From the NCBI GenBank assembly GCA_018350325.1, contig JAEVLN010000019.1:310001-374000 (forward strand): a stretch of 64,000 bases of DNA. The letters run 5' to 3'. Below are positions 35,910-46,423 of the stretch, one piece after another; position 1 is the stretch's first letter; every line of letters starts with the position of its first letter. The notes beneath the pieces are model-generated. The model saw nothing but the letters and a program-made list of their open reading frames with translations. It did not search any database and was not told the origin of the DNA. The stretch is from Globodera rostochiensis. Its lineage: Eukaryota > Nematoda > Chromadorea > Rhabditida > Heteroderidae. The position numbers and the translations under genes are program-made.

Positions 35910-36959
35910 ATGCAAGAGACGCACATTGTTCTCGGAATCGCCTCGGTGTGCTCCCTGCTGGCGATCATCGCCACGGTGGTCACTCTGCCATCTCTGTACT
36001 CGGAGATGACCGAGCTCAACACCAAAGTGCGCGACGGAGTTGAGGTAACCTCTCATGTCAAAAACCGAAAAATCCCCGCTTCCCCAGGCCTTCCGCGTCA
36101 ACACCGACTCGGCATGGACCGACTTGATGGACGTGCAAGTGACCGTGACGCCCCCGTCGAAGGCCCGCGAGAACCCCTTCAACTCCATCTTCCGTGCCAA
36201 GCGTCAATTGCCAGGCCACTGCTCGTGCGGTCCTCCGCAACAGCCAAGCTGCCCTCCTGGCCCGCCCGGTCCAGCCGGTGCTCCTGGCCAGCCCGGACAG
36301 CCGGGAGGTCAAGGACAGCCCGGACAACCTGGAGCCCCTGGCCAGCCTTGTGAGCATTTCTCGGACAACTTTTGCTGAGCACGCAATTCCTTTTAGCCGC
36401 TCCTTGCCCGGCCCAGACCGTTCCCTGCCCACGATGCCCAGCTGGCCCGCCCGGACGTCCAGGAGGACAGGGACCCGCCGGACAACCTGGAAGCCCTGGA
36501 CAGCCCGGTGCGCCCGCCCAAGGCGGAGGACAGGGACCGCCTGGCCCGCCCGGACCTCAAGGACCATCTGGACAGCCCGGACACGCCGGAGGCCCTGGCC
36601 AGCCCGGACAGCCTGGAGCGCCCGCAGTTGTTTCGTAAGGATCTTAGAAATCTTGCGGGAGCCGAGCTTTGGCTAAATAAATATCTTTCAGGCGCCCCAT
36701 CCCCGGCCCGAAGGGAGCACCTGGAGCGCCCGGACAGTCCGGAAATCCCGGAGGGCCTGGCCAGCCCGGCCAACCTGGAGGCGAAGGACCGCCTGGACCC
36801 CCTGGTGCGCCCGGACAGCCTGGACGACCTGGAGGCTCTGGCCAACCCGGACAGCCCGGAGCACCCGGACAGCCCGGCAAGGACAGCGGCTACTGTCCAT
36901 GCCCGTCCCGCTCTGCCGTGCTCGCCGTCAAGAAGAAGATGGCTGCCAAGAAGGCCTAA
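35910..36959 (+). CDS. Cuticle collagen, array copy C
   Basis: Exons 35910-36044, 36088-36349, 36397-36634 and 36692-36959 give 300 residues. The domain plan and exon lengths are identical to copy B. The first membrane segment, KRQ site, HCSC and CPRC clusters and the YCPCPSRS end are unchanged. Changes seen relative to B include a Pro-codon third base, one Gly-Asn-Pro to Gly-Asn-Pro silent pair and similar scattered positions; no frame damage is visible. Both copies look functional, which doubles the dose of one collagen. I do not assign a gene name: the family is large and the symbol cannot be decided from sequence alone. Confidence 0.95.
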
Positions 36960-38400
36960 ATGGGGAGGAGGATCCAACCAAAATCAATGGGAGAGAGACG
37001 AAAGTGATGCTGAAAATGATTATTCAATGGCTGATTTCGAAATCTGTTCTCAAAAACAAAGTTCCCGCTTGAATAAAGGCCATATTCAAATTGGTGTTTG
37101 TTCATTCAAATAGGTAATTCAGTTTTTGGATGTTTAAATGCACTTGACTAATGTGCAAATCTATAAATTGCCTAAAATTTAAAAAAAAATGCTCGGATTT
37201 GTCCGCTTAACTTTGTTTCGATAATCCGCGATACTCAGCATTTTGGTAGGGACTAAAATCTTTAGTTTTTTTTTAATAATTTTTTCAATTAAATTTCACT
37301 TAAATTTGCATTTTTGTCTAATACATGCACATAACAACACGCAAGAAAATGACAACTTTTTGATCATAACTTTTTTTATAATCGAAAATCAGGACATTTA
37401 GCTGTTCGGTGCTCTTCCAGTATTAGCATTCCGATCGTAATTTCTTCACAAATTTTTTGAATTTCCGTTCCCGATGAAGTCGATTTATTGGTCTCAAAAT
37501 TAACACATTAAATGTTCGAATGGATCGATAACTCCACAAAAAGCATGCCGCTTTAACCTTCATTTGATCGGGGTCACTGCGCGATCAGAGCGGAAAAAGA
37601 AACAATGGGAAATAAACGTTTTTTTTTGTTTGTTTGTTTACGTTAAGTTGTTGTTGCTGCTTTTATTTTGTAACATTGAAAGCATAATAATATCGTAATA
37701 TCCACTTTGATGTACATGAACAGAGCAGCCAGTGAGTGTTACCTATTTCTCTTTGCCGGCGGAGCTTTGAAGGAATAATTAATTTTTGCGTGGTTCCAAC
37801 CCGCCGCCGGCGATAAACCCCCCTCCCCCCAAAGGCCAGGGCGAACCCCTCATTAATTGTGCTTGTGCTCTCAAGCGACGCTTTTCCTCTTTTCCCTTTT
37901 ACCCCCCGCCCCCCCCCCGCCCCCTCCCATTCATTGTCTCCCGTCCGTCAATGATCGGACACTGATCGATCGGGCCAAACGCCGCGCGGTTCCGCTTCAT
38001 CCTCTCGCCCCTCCCTCAAAAATTTCCTTTTTTTACCTCTTCCTTCTTGGAAAAAGAGCGGTGCACACGGAATGGGCACAACGACGACACAACAACCCAA
38101 TCACCCCAATTCTTCGCCCTTCCTCTCCCGCTGCTTTTGTTTGTTTAAGGCCATAGAACAATAATTTGACGACAATTTTTTTTTTACTATTCGTTGTGAC
38201 CCCGTAGGGGCAAACAATGGAAATAACATGTGAGCAAGGTTGGAGACGTACACGGGGAAGAAGTGTCGTCGTTCGAGAGCAGCAACAGCACCGCCCACTT
38301 CGTTGCAACAAAGAGCAACTGTGTGACCTCCAAACCCCATTCCGTTACCTCCCCACAAATTGGCCCAAAATTGCCATATTCCATCCGTACTTTGGCCCAA
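36960..38400. other. Intergenic, with blocks duplicated from upstream of collagen C
   Basis: 37440-37514 repeats 34140-34212 (GATTTATTGGTCT followed by AACACATTAAAT), and 37710-37920 repeats 35265-35410 (TGCGTGGTTCCAACCCGCCG and neighbours). No gene is supported before 38401. Confidence 0.6.
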
Positions 38401-41400
38401 ATGAACCTTTGGCTCTTCGCGTTTCTCCCGCTGATCTGGCCAATTCTTTTCACGCCAGTCCTACCTAACGATGACAATTCCGACGCGCAATTGCTGCGCA
38501 ATGTACCGCTTCAACTTCGTTCATCGGCTGAAGCACAATTCGATACGACCAAATCCAACGCATCCTCAATTCAAACGGGCCCGAAAGGTCCTCCCCAAAA
38601 GTGGTTGGACTGCTCGGACGCGCCGGACGATTGGACAAGGCGGACATGCCTGAAGGCATGCCACATTTAGCGTCAAGAGTCTTGACTCAAGACTCAGTCT
38701 CAGTGTTGAAGATTAGATTAAATGCGCTCATAATCCAAAAAAAAACAGCACACGAACTGAAATTGATGGCGTTCCATTCTCGAAAATCACAGGAATATGA
38801 GAGTGCACAAGCACAAAATCAAGACGTACAAAGTGGGGTTTCAGGACCATTCAGGGGCAGCATATCGGGGATCAGATCGATCAAAACCCCTAACTATTTC
38901 TCACCAAAGTTCATTTCAGTTGCGACAAATTGATCGCAAGGCTCGGCAAGCATTGACCCGTCGCGTCAAGCAAACAGTGTCGCCGCCTTCAATGCCTGGC
39001 TCGCCGGTGTGGCTGAAGCCAATCCCTGTCCCGGTTGATCACCGGGGCCAAGTCGCCTCGCATCCCTTTGAGTGTATGACCCTTCGATGTCTGTGCCCTT
39101 TCTTTAATGTGAGCAAATTTTTGAACAAAATTATGAAACCCTTAAATGTTTGCAATAAATTTAATTCAAATCTGCCCAATCTCGCCAGGGCAAAATGCGT
39201 CGTGACGGCCTATGCCATTTGGCTAACGGGAAGCCGCTTCCGATGGCCTACCGTAAGGAGTACCGTATGCTCACCGATGATGAACGCCGTCGTTTCCACG
39301 CGGCAATGAATGAGCTGAAGCGCCAGGGCATTTATCGCTTTTTTGCGACCCAACATCGTCGGGTGGCCACTGGCGGAGCCCACTCGGGTCCGGCATTTTT
39401 GCCATGGCATCGCGAATTTGTGAAACGTTTCGAAATTGCACTTCGTCTGATCGATCCGACGCTGGCCATGCCCTACTGGGATTCTGGTTGGAGTTTTATA
39501 AAACAAATTATTAAAAATATAAATTTTATGCGATCACAGTGATGGACAACTATTTGCCGGATCCGCGTGACTCCATCTTCTTTTCGCCATTGTTTGTAGG
39601 GGACACGGACCCAAACGGTTTTGTTGTGAATGGGCCATTTGCTTATTGGAGGACGCTGGAGGGGCGTTCCACCATTTTGAGGTCAAATTTGAATTTGTGA
39701 TTTTTTTAATTGAAAGTTTTTTTCTTTCAGAGATTTGGGTAAAGATGCGCAACTTTTCACCGAACGCCAGCTGGCAGCGGTGGCGGCCGAACGGAACATT
39801 TGGAATGTTCTGTCGTACACCGTTCCCTTCCGGGGCTGTCCAATTCCGGCCAATTTCGACGCGTTGGAATATTCGCACACAAATATTGTAAAGTTTGTTT
39901 ATTATGTACCAGGGATGGGAGCAGACGACCTCAACAAACTCGGAATTCCGAGGCCTTAAAATTTTTCGGAAATCGAAAACGGAATTCCGACTCCAAAAAA
40001 TTTCGAAAATCGGAATTCCGACCCCAAAAAATTTTTTGGAAATCGGAATTCCGGGGTCTCAACATTTTTCGGAAATTGGAATTCTGACCCCAAAAAAGCG
40101 GAATTCCGCTCGTCCCTGTTATGTACAACGTTCGAAATTGATTTTATTCATTTTTTACTAAAATCAAATTAATTTTCAAAAAAATTTTCAATTTATAAAA
40201 TTCTGTTTTTAGAAGACCATCCTATTTTATAGCTAACCAATCTTAGCCATTAATTTTTTTTGTTTAGCATTTTTGGGTGGGCGGCGATTTGGCCACGCCG
40301 GAACTGTCGGCAAATGACCCGATCTTCTATTTGGTTGTTAATTGATATTGACAACAAAATAAATTGAAAACAAATATTATTTAGCACCATTCATTTGTTG
40401 ACCTTGTTTTTGAAATATGGCGTCAAATGCAGCAATCAAGGCAAGAAATTATTATTATTTTTTCAATTTATTTTTGAATTTATTTATTTTAAAAATATTT
40501 ATTATTCATAAATATTTGCCCTAACAAATTAGATCGGAACGTGAAAGCATCTACACCGCAAGTATTATTTTCCCACTATTTTTTAAATTTAATTAAACAA
40601 TTTCGACACAAAGATCTGAAAAGTTGCGCTAATGAGTTTCACTTTTCTAACTCGCTGATGGCACCGTTCAACACATTGACAAACATTGACGGTCAGCCAA
40701 TAGAGCTTTAATCAAGAACAGATCAAAGACCAATCTGCTCTAAAACTTTGTTCGGGATTTTGGGTTCACACTTCGGTGCCAATTAAAATGTGACATTTCG
40801 TGCCAGCATTTGGGTGATTACTCCCAGTCAAAATGTACAGCATAGATAGGTAATTGAAATTTAAAAAGACATAAGCCTCAGCTGGGCTTAGGCTCCTTAG
40901 GCTTCCGCCTCCTAATTACATTATGAACACTGACTATGAGTTCACGAAAATCCCTTCATTAGGTCTTTCAAACGCTTACACTGATCAAATTTACCGGTAT
41001 GCCCTAAGGCCGGCTTGTACTCGTCAAAGGCCCACCTGCGATTCGAGGTCGGACCGACTGAATTTGGGCCAATTTAAATTTTGTTTTCACCCGATTTTAG
41101 GTTTTTGTTCTGTGACCTCAACCACGGGGTGCCCCATTGTGTGTCCAAAGTAAAATTGGGCGGAAATTGCCGTGGATTTGAGGGCGAGGACGCCTGTTTT
41201 AATGGAAAGTGCTTGTCCGGACTGTGCCAACCGGGTCAAACTCCGCCGGTTTCTTTTTGCTAAAATTATGTGCGCCGGGATTAATCAAAAACGGACATTT
41301 TCGGGTCCCGTCAGTAGAAGAACATAAAGCCGATCGCTAATTACTCTCTGTATTCAATTTGGAATTACCTAATGTCTTCATTTGCGCAAATTTAGCCTTG

Positions 41401-42439
41401 GCGCCCGCCAGCCCCGACGGCGCCGCCCCGTCTTCAGCCGATGTCCTCCCCCGTCGTGTTCGGCCGTCGCGGTGCCGTTGCGAAGAGACGTCAAAAGCTG
41501 TCGAAGGGGCGTCGGCGTTCCTTTCGCGGGCGCATCGTCGCCCATGCGGACCCAACCAGAGAGAATGGTGAACTCGACAACAGCAACAACAACAACGAGT
41601 TGGGCACGTCCAGCAACAGTAGCAGTTGGTCAACCAATTCAGTGGAGCAGGACATGCCGCCGATGTTCAACTTTGACATTGTGAACTGCTTCAACCGGCA
41701 CCCCTGCTGTGAGCATTGGGCCACGCTGGACGAGTGCAATCGCAACCCAAATTACATGCAACGATTCTGTGAGTTTTTGAATGATGGGTTGGGGGTAAAT
41801 TGTTGATGATCCTCAGACCATGCACAAGCACCTCAAAATCCATTACAACTTTTATTACACTCGCTGCGGGATTAACCCCGCAAAAGCCCGTCCGGCATCC
41901 ATCCCCCACGGCACTTACCGAGATTTAATGCCAGAATGGCGGATTTAATCAACGAACATTAAAAGGTCAATCCACTTGTGGCCTCTGTGAACCGGCATAT
42001 AACCGGACGGATGAGTGTCAGAACAGACATCTCAGCTGCGAGCAATGGGCAATGGACGGCGAATGTGAAGGGTCTTCACGGTTAGAATTTAACAAATCAG
42101 AAAAAATGAGAGGCACCTTTTTGGAGTTTAATAACTGCTGATTTCGGAGTTTAGGTTCAAACCCAAACGAGCTGACTGGCCCAAATTCAAATTCAAATGC
42201 AAAAATTATCTTAAAAACTCACCCCTACCACTCCCAACCGAAAATTCTTTGAATTTTTGCATCTTTTGGATGTTTTCTTAACAGAATTCATTTTAAATTG
42301 GCCAACAGGCAGCTCAAGCTAACTCAAAGTATCGCCTATGTTTAGTCTGTTTCTGGAGGAAAACTGTCGCGACAGTTGCGCCATTTGTGCGGTCACCAAA
42401 TTGGACAGTTCGTGCTCAATGCTTCCAACAAACAGATAA
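38401..42439 (+). CDS. Tyrosinase (type-3 copper oxidase) with two C-terminal ShKT domains
   Basis: Oxidises phenols and is likely secreted; nematode tyrosinases are linked to cuticle or eggshell tanning. Exon 1 at 38401 starts [17 protein letters not shown], a signal peptide. From 39189 the exons join in phase: 39189-39486, 39540-39681, 39731-39887, 40268-40333, 40385-40440, 40533-40561, 40614-40691, 40963-41047, 41101-41248, 41396-41768, 41966-42080 and 42346-42439. CuA includes QHRR and [11 protein letters not shown]. CuB includes EYSHTNIHFWVGGD and DPIFYLHHSFVD. A basic linker follows ([19 protein letters not shown]), then two six-cysteine ShKT domains: [12 protein letters not shown]...CQSTCGLC and [12 protein letters not shown]...CRDSCAIC. 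The intron after 40440 is GC-AG. The part at about 38920-39108 carries conserved words in three different frames, so either two single-base errors or real frameshifts are present there, and the join of exon 1 is unresolved. Confidence 0.85.
39910..40118. mobile_element. hAT-like MITE in a tyrosinase intron
   Basis: The element begins CAGGGATGGGAGC and ends GCTCGTCCCTG. It is flanked by a perfect 8-bp direct repeat, TTATGTAC (39902-39909 and 40119-40126). The interior is four or five copies of a roughly 40-bp unit built on CGGAATTCCG and AAAATTTTTCGG. It sits wholly inside the intron 39888-40267. Confidence 0.88.
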
Positions 42440-42751
42440 TGAAAAATTAGCGATATTTTTAGTACATAAACACCAAAACATTCATATTTATTGTTGTGAT
42501 TATATTAAGCAATATACATAAATGATAAGTTAAAATATAATATAAAAACAAATTTGGTTTTCTAGAACTCAAAAAAAAAAGTCCTTGAAATTGAGACCCG
42601 CCGGCAACGTGCCAAAGAATGTTGTAGAATGTATACGGACCGGCCTGCCTTCGGGGTTCCAAGCCGAATTTCCGATCTCTCGTGTTTTTCTGAATTCCAA
42701 ATTATAAAATTTGAGACCCGGAAAATCCAAACCCCAAAATTACCTTCAATT

Positions 42752-43380
42752 CTAATTGGACGTTCCTCCTCCTTTTTCTGCCTTTTCATCCTCCAATTTT
42801 CTGTTGGTACAATAGCCACTTTGCTCTAAAGCGTCAAAAATTGTCGTCACTATTGCAACCTAAATGGACAATATATCCAAAATTACGAAGAAAAAAAAAG
42901 GAAACCAAACATTTTGAAGGCCCTGTTCGGTGCCATTCGTTTGCGCCTCCAATCGCTGCATTTGCTTTTCAATTTTCTCAAGATTTTGGGCAGAATTTGC
43001 CATTATTCCATCAGCAGCAGTGAGATTTCGAATTGAAGTTACCAACAAATCAGTCGAACCTGTCAAAAGAAAGAATAAATCTTTGCGTGGGTATTTTTTG
43101 GTTTTGTGGTTAGAAATTCCGAAAAAAATCATGCCCCTAAAATAGAATTCCGACGGAAAACTTTGTGAAATATGTAAAAAATTCAACTAAAAAAAGAGAA
43201 CCAACCCGACGTTTGTTGAACACTTGTCATTGCCGAGCCAAGCTCGATCACGATATCCTAACAAAAAGAACCAATTCAGGCAAATTATTCTTTTTGTCCA
43301 AAAATTCGGACCTGCACTCGTTGTGGAAGTCGAGTTCGGCCCTCCAGCGTGACTTTTTTGACTGCTTTTGGATTGGGCAT
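42752..43380 (-). CDS. Small predicted coiled-coil protein, unknown function
   Basis: Four exons on the - strand start at the ATG at 43378-43380 and end at a stop at 42752-42754; about 124 residues. They read MPNPKAVKKVTLEGRTRL, then DIVIELGSAMTSVQQTSG, then an exon with STDLLVTSIRNLTAADGIM and EKIEKQMQRLEAQTNGTEQG, then VAIVTTIFDALEQSGYC and a charged tail. Every join is in phase with GT-AG borders. The central heptad pattern suggests a coiled coil. It could be a small subunit of a trafficking complex such as BLOC-1 or BORC, but I do not recognise a signature and leave it unnamed. Its third exon has a decayed inverted copy at 44555-44692, which supports it as a real older gene. It is convergent with the tyrosinase gene. 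Confidence 0.68.
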
Positions 43381-43724
43381 TAAAGAAACATTAAAAATGA
43401 GAATAGATACAATTAAATTAAGATTTTAAACCTTTTTATGAGCAAACTAGACATTTTGTTATATTTAAAAATTTAACAAAAACGAATTAAAATCAGGGAT
43501 GCGAAGTAACTGCTGCTTTAGCAGTTTTTTGTGGATTTTTGAAAGTTCAATGCTGTTGTTTTTGAAATGCTGCGTTGCTGCTTTTTGTCGGTTTTCAGGA
43601 GCTTTGTGGACTTTTTGCCGATTTTTTATGGTTTTTAGGAAATTAATTAAACATTTTAAAAATGTTTAAAAATTTGAATATTTGGCATAATGTGCAACAT
43701 TTAATGCTTTTTCGACGGGAGTGG

Positions 43725-43873
43725 GGGTCTTTTCGGCCCCGCCGTTTCGGCCCCGACGTTTCGGCCCCGCCCTTTCGGCCCCAGGACGTTTCGGCCCCGG
43801 ACCTTTCGGCCCCGGACGTTTCGGCCCCGGACGTTTCGGCCCCGGACGTTTCGGCCCCGGACGTTTCGGCCCC
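43725..43873. repeat. 15-bp array TTTCGGCCCCGGACG (left arm)
   Basis: About ten units of a 14-15 bp repeat, TTTCGGCCCCGGACG with variants. The same unit, in reverse complement, makes the array at 44383-44485. A single stray copy (GTTTCGGCCCCACGG) is near 11310. Confidence 0.9.
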
Positions 43874-44148
43874 ACCCTGCAATTTCTTTCTTGCATATTC
43901 ACCGACCAATTTTTATTCAGAAATTTTTTTCAGATGAATTAAAACATAACAAAATTTTTAATCTGAAAATTTTCAAGAAATTTAGGGGCTCATTGGTAAT
44001 TACTAGAAAGCCAAGAAGAAATTCCAAAACATTTGACGTGTAGAATCCGATTCTTCAAATTCAAGCCCAGGGTCAAATTCAAACATTTTTTTGAAATTCA
44101 AAAATCAATTTTGGCCTCGAATCATTTAAAAAGGACTGGGTTTCCTTA

Positions 44149-44216
44149 TTAGGCCTAAGCCTAAGCCTAAGCCAACCTAAGCTTAGGCTTAGGCTTAGGC
44201 CTAACTCACCCTAAGC
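44149..44216. repeat. Interstitial telomere-like palindrome (GCCTAA)n(TTAGGC)n
   Basis: Three and a half GCCTAA units run into three and a half TTAGGC units, followed by a partial CCTAAGC. TTAGGC is the nematode telomere repeat. The order is C-rich then G-rich, the opposite of an end-to-end telomere fusion. Confidence 0.85.
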
Positions 44217-44382
44217 TCAAAGATGTAAAAAGTACGTAATATCTGAAAACTATGATGTATTTTTCATTATATGCATCTGGGTTACGTCGAAACAGTTCTA
44301 TAATTTCGAGCTTTTTTTCGAAAATCGAAATAAAAAAATTTCGTTTTTGAAATTTTTTTTCGATGAAACCATTTTTTCCTTG

Positions 44383-44485
44383 GGGCCGAAACGTCCGGGG
44401 CCGAAACGTCCTTGGGGCCGAAACGGCGGGGCCGAAAGGGCGGGGCCGAAACGTCGGGGCCGAAACGGCGGGGCCGAAACGTCCT
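44383..44485. repeat. 15-bp array GGGGCCGAAACGTCC (right arm)
   Basis: About seven units of the reverse complement of the array at 43725-43873, with some units shortened to GGGGCCGAAACGGC. Confidence 0.9.
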
Positions 44486-44554
44486 GTTCCCTTCGACGGT
44501 GTAGAAATGAAATTAGTTTTTTTTTTTACTTAACCTTTTGCTCATACATTTTCC

Positions 44555-44692
44555 GACAGATTTGCTAGTAACTCAATTCGGAAACCCTGCGGTTGATTTG
44601 ATAATGGCAAATTCGTCCCAAAAAGCAATGGATCGATCGGAGGCGAAAACGAATGGTACCACCGAACAGGAGGGCCTTCAAAACGTATATTT
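44555..44692 (+). pseudogene. Decayed inverted copy of exon 3 of the coiled-coil gene
   Basis: The stretch from the splice-acceptor-like GACAG through ATGGCAAATTCGTCCCA to GGGCCTTCAAAACG follows the - strand exon at 43062-42917 of the small coiled-coil gene. It has several deletions and substitutions; the surviving words are MANSSQK, EAKTNGT and QEGLQN. No other exon of that gene is present nearby. Confidence 0.8.
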
Positions 44693-45272
44693 AAAGAGGA
44701 ATTTTTGAATGAAAATAAACACGGTTTAGAAAGCGTCAGCACAACCCAAACTGGACAGCCAAGCTGTTCTACTCACACAAACAATTCGATCGCATGACAC
44801 TGCTCTTTTTTCATCAATGGTCGCCCGAATGGGCAGAAATTGGCCCACAATTAATCTCACAATTAAGGTCACCTTTTTTTGTTAAAACAATTTCCAGAAA
44901 AGGAGCCAGCAGGTGGGGGATTAGGCCCCATTGGGTGCCCCCTCCCCCAAAATTTTTTGAGAAAACCACGGGGGAAACCCTTTTTTGTTTTTTTAAAATC
45001 CTTTTAACAAATCGTTTTAACTTGAAAAAAAATTTCCGGTGGCGTCTATGCGCGTCGTACGATCTCTTCGTTCTTTTACAATCAAAAGTTTTCTGATCAT
45101 TTTGCCAGAATTTGGCTAACTGAATAATTTCCAAAATATTAAATGCCTTCGGGTGCTAATACATTAATACAAATAAAATTTGCTGCCCTGACTACGTGTT
45201 GCGTTCACTATTGCATTAGTCGTAATAACGACGTATATTGCTTGACCAATGAATTTAAAAAAACAATTTTAG

Positions 45273-46423
45273 GAATTGCCCACGTCGGAAGTGTTGCCTC
45301 TCATGCGCATGATCGATCAACACCTGCGACAGCACGGCAAAGAAATAAAAAAGTAATGTTTCAATTTTTGTTCGTCCAAAATAAGGGCAAAGAGTAAAGT
45401 TACCCATAAATTGTGCACAATTTTCGATAATGAATTTTTGATTATTTTTTTGAAACAATCTTTTCAGTCTCGACTTGTGGCTCTCTTGGGTGAACAAAAT
45501 TCTCCACGTGCACAGCGGATATTTGACCACGGTATTATATGGCTTAACAAAAAAGGATTTACGGATGTTTTTTTGGCGTTTTAGCAAAAGATTTGATGCT
45601 AAATGCCATATTTTTGAATTAGAGCCCGGCGGTAACGGGACTCCCACGGAAAAAACCACGGGATTCCCGTTTATTTGGCCCAACGCGGTAATCCCGTTTT
45701 TTACCGGTTCCTAATTTTAATGATGACCTCCCCCCCCCCCGAAACGAAATTTGAAGAAACAAGAGGGGGGAGGGGGGACCCTTTTGCTTTTTCACTTCTA
45801 CAAGTTTTTGGCCAATTTTCTTAACAAATTGTCATCAAAAAAAAATTTTCTCGGCGGCACTTACCGGCACCGCCGACCCCATCCGTAAAGATTCGCAAAA
45901 AAATTTGCATTTTTGAAAAAATGTTTAACAAAAATGCAATGAAAGGAAAAAATACTCCCCCCCCCCCCCAAGGGCGTAGCCAGGGGGGGCCCGTGGCCCC
46001 CCCCCCCTCGAAAATTTTTTGAGAGAAAAAAACCAAGGGGGGACCCTTTTGTTTTTTAAAATTTTGTAATTTTTTGACCAAAAATACACTCCTAAGAATC
46101 GACTTTTGGATCGCCCCCCCCCCCCCGAAAAAAATTCCTGGCTACGCCCTTGCCCCCCCCCCCCTCCGAAAATTTTTCCTGACTACGCCCCTGAGGGCAT
46201 TAATTGCTTTTTTAAGGTTCCCGATTTGACCAGTCACATCGGATTGATTGCAGAATGGATGGAACGACGAGTGCAGCACCTCGACAAACTCTTTCAATTG
46301 CAGGGCAAACTCAGTTTCATGCTCAGCTCGTTACCGTCCCAGAGTGAGCAATGGCGAGCGCGCGACGAGCCGCCAATGATGGTTTTCGGGGCAGACGAAA
46401 GCCAAATGATCGACCAGGACTGA
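45273..46423 (+). CDS. Utp12-domain C-terminus (WDR43/UTP5-like), N-terminal part not found
   Basis: Exons 45273-45352, 45468-45531 and 46217-46423 join in phase. They read ELPTSEVLPLMRMIDQHL, NLDLWLSWVNKILHVHSGYL, then VPDLTSHIGLIAEWMERRV and KLFQLQGKLSFMLSSLP, then an acidic end with a stop. The pattern W-x-K-x-L-x-x-H-x-x-Y-L, PDL, R-V, L-x-x-L-x-GKL is the Utp12 domain found at the C-terminus of small-subunit processome WD40 proteins; WDR43/UTP5 is the best recall. Those proteins have an N-terminal WD40 propeller. Nothing of the kind lies between 42440 and 45270, where there is inverted-repeat debris. An unrelated open exon-like stretch at about 44735-44868 does not fit. So this is a truncated gene, a rearranged one, or one whose 5' exons lie elsewhere. 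The intron 45532-46216 contains MITE-like repeats. Confidence 0.68.
45969..46152. mobile_element. MITE-like element with GGGCGTAGCCAGG termini
   Basis: CAAGGGCGTAGCCAGG at 45969-45984 is matched exactly in reverse complement at 46137-46152. A third related end (CCTGACTACGCCCCTG) lies at about 46184-46199, so elements may be nested. The termini are followed inward by poly-G or poly-C and a GAAAATTTTTT word, which also occurs near 44945. No target duplication was resolved. Confidence 0.7.

Larger units (their letters stand above)
35417..37130 (+). repeat. Direct duplication unit 2 (promoter plus collagen C)
   Basis: The partner of 29717-31450. The promoter, all three introns and the 3' flank are nearly identical to unit 1, so the duplication is recent or has been homogenised. 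Confidence 0.9.

Noticed and set aside
43494..43870. A fourth hAT-like MITE starting CAGGGATGCGAAG
   Set aside because: No matching inverted end or 8-bp duplication was found.
44149..44216. Telomere fusion scar
   Set aside because: The orientation is C-rich then G-rich, the reverse of a head-to-head end fusion.
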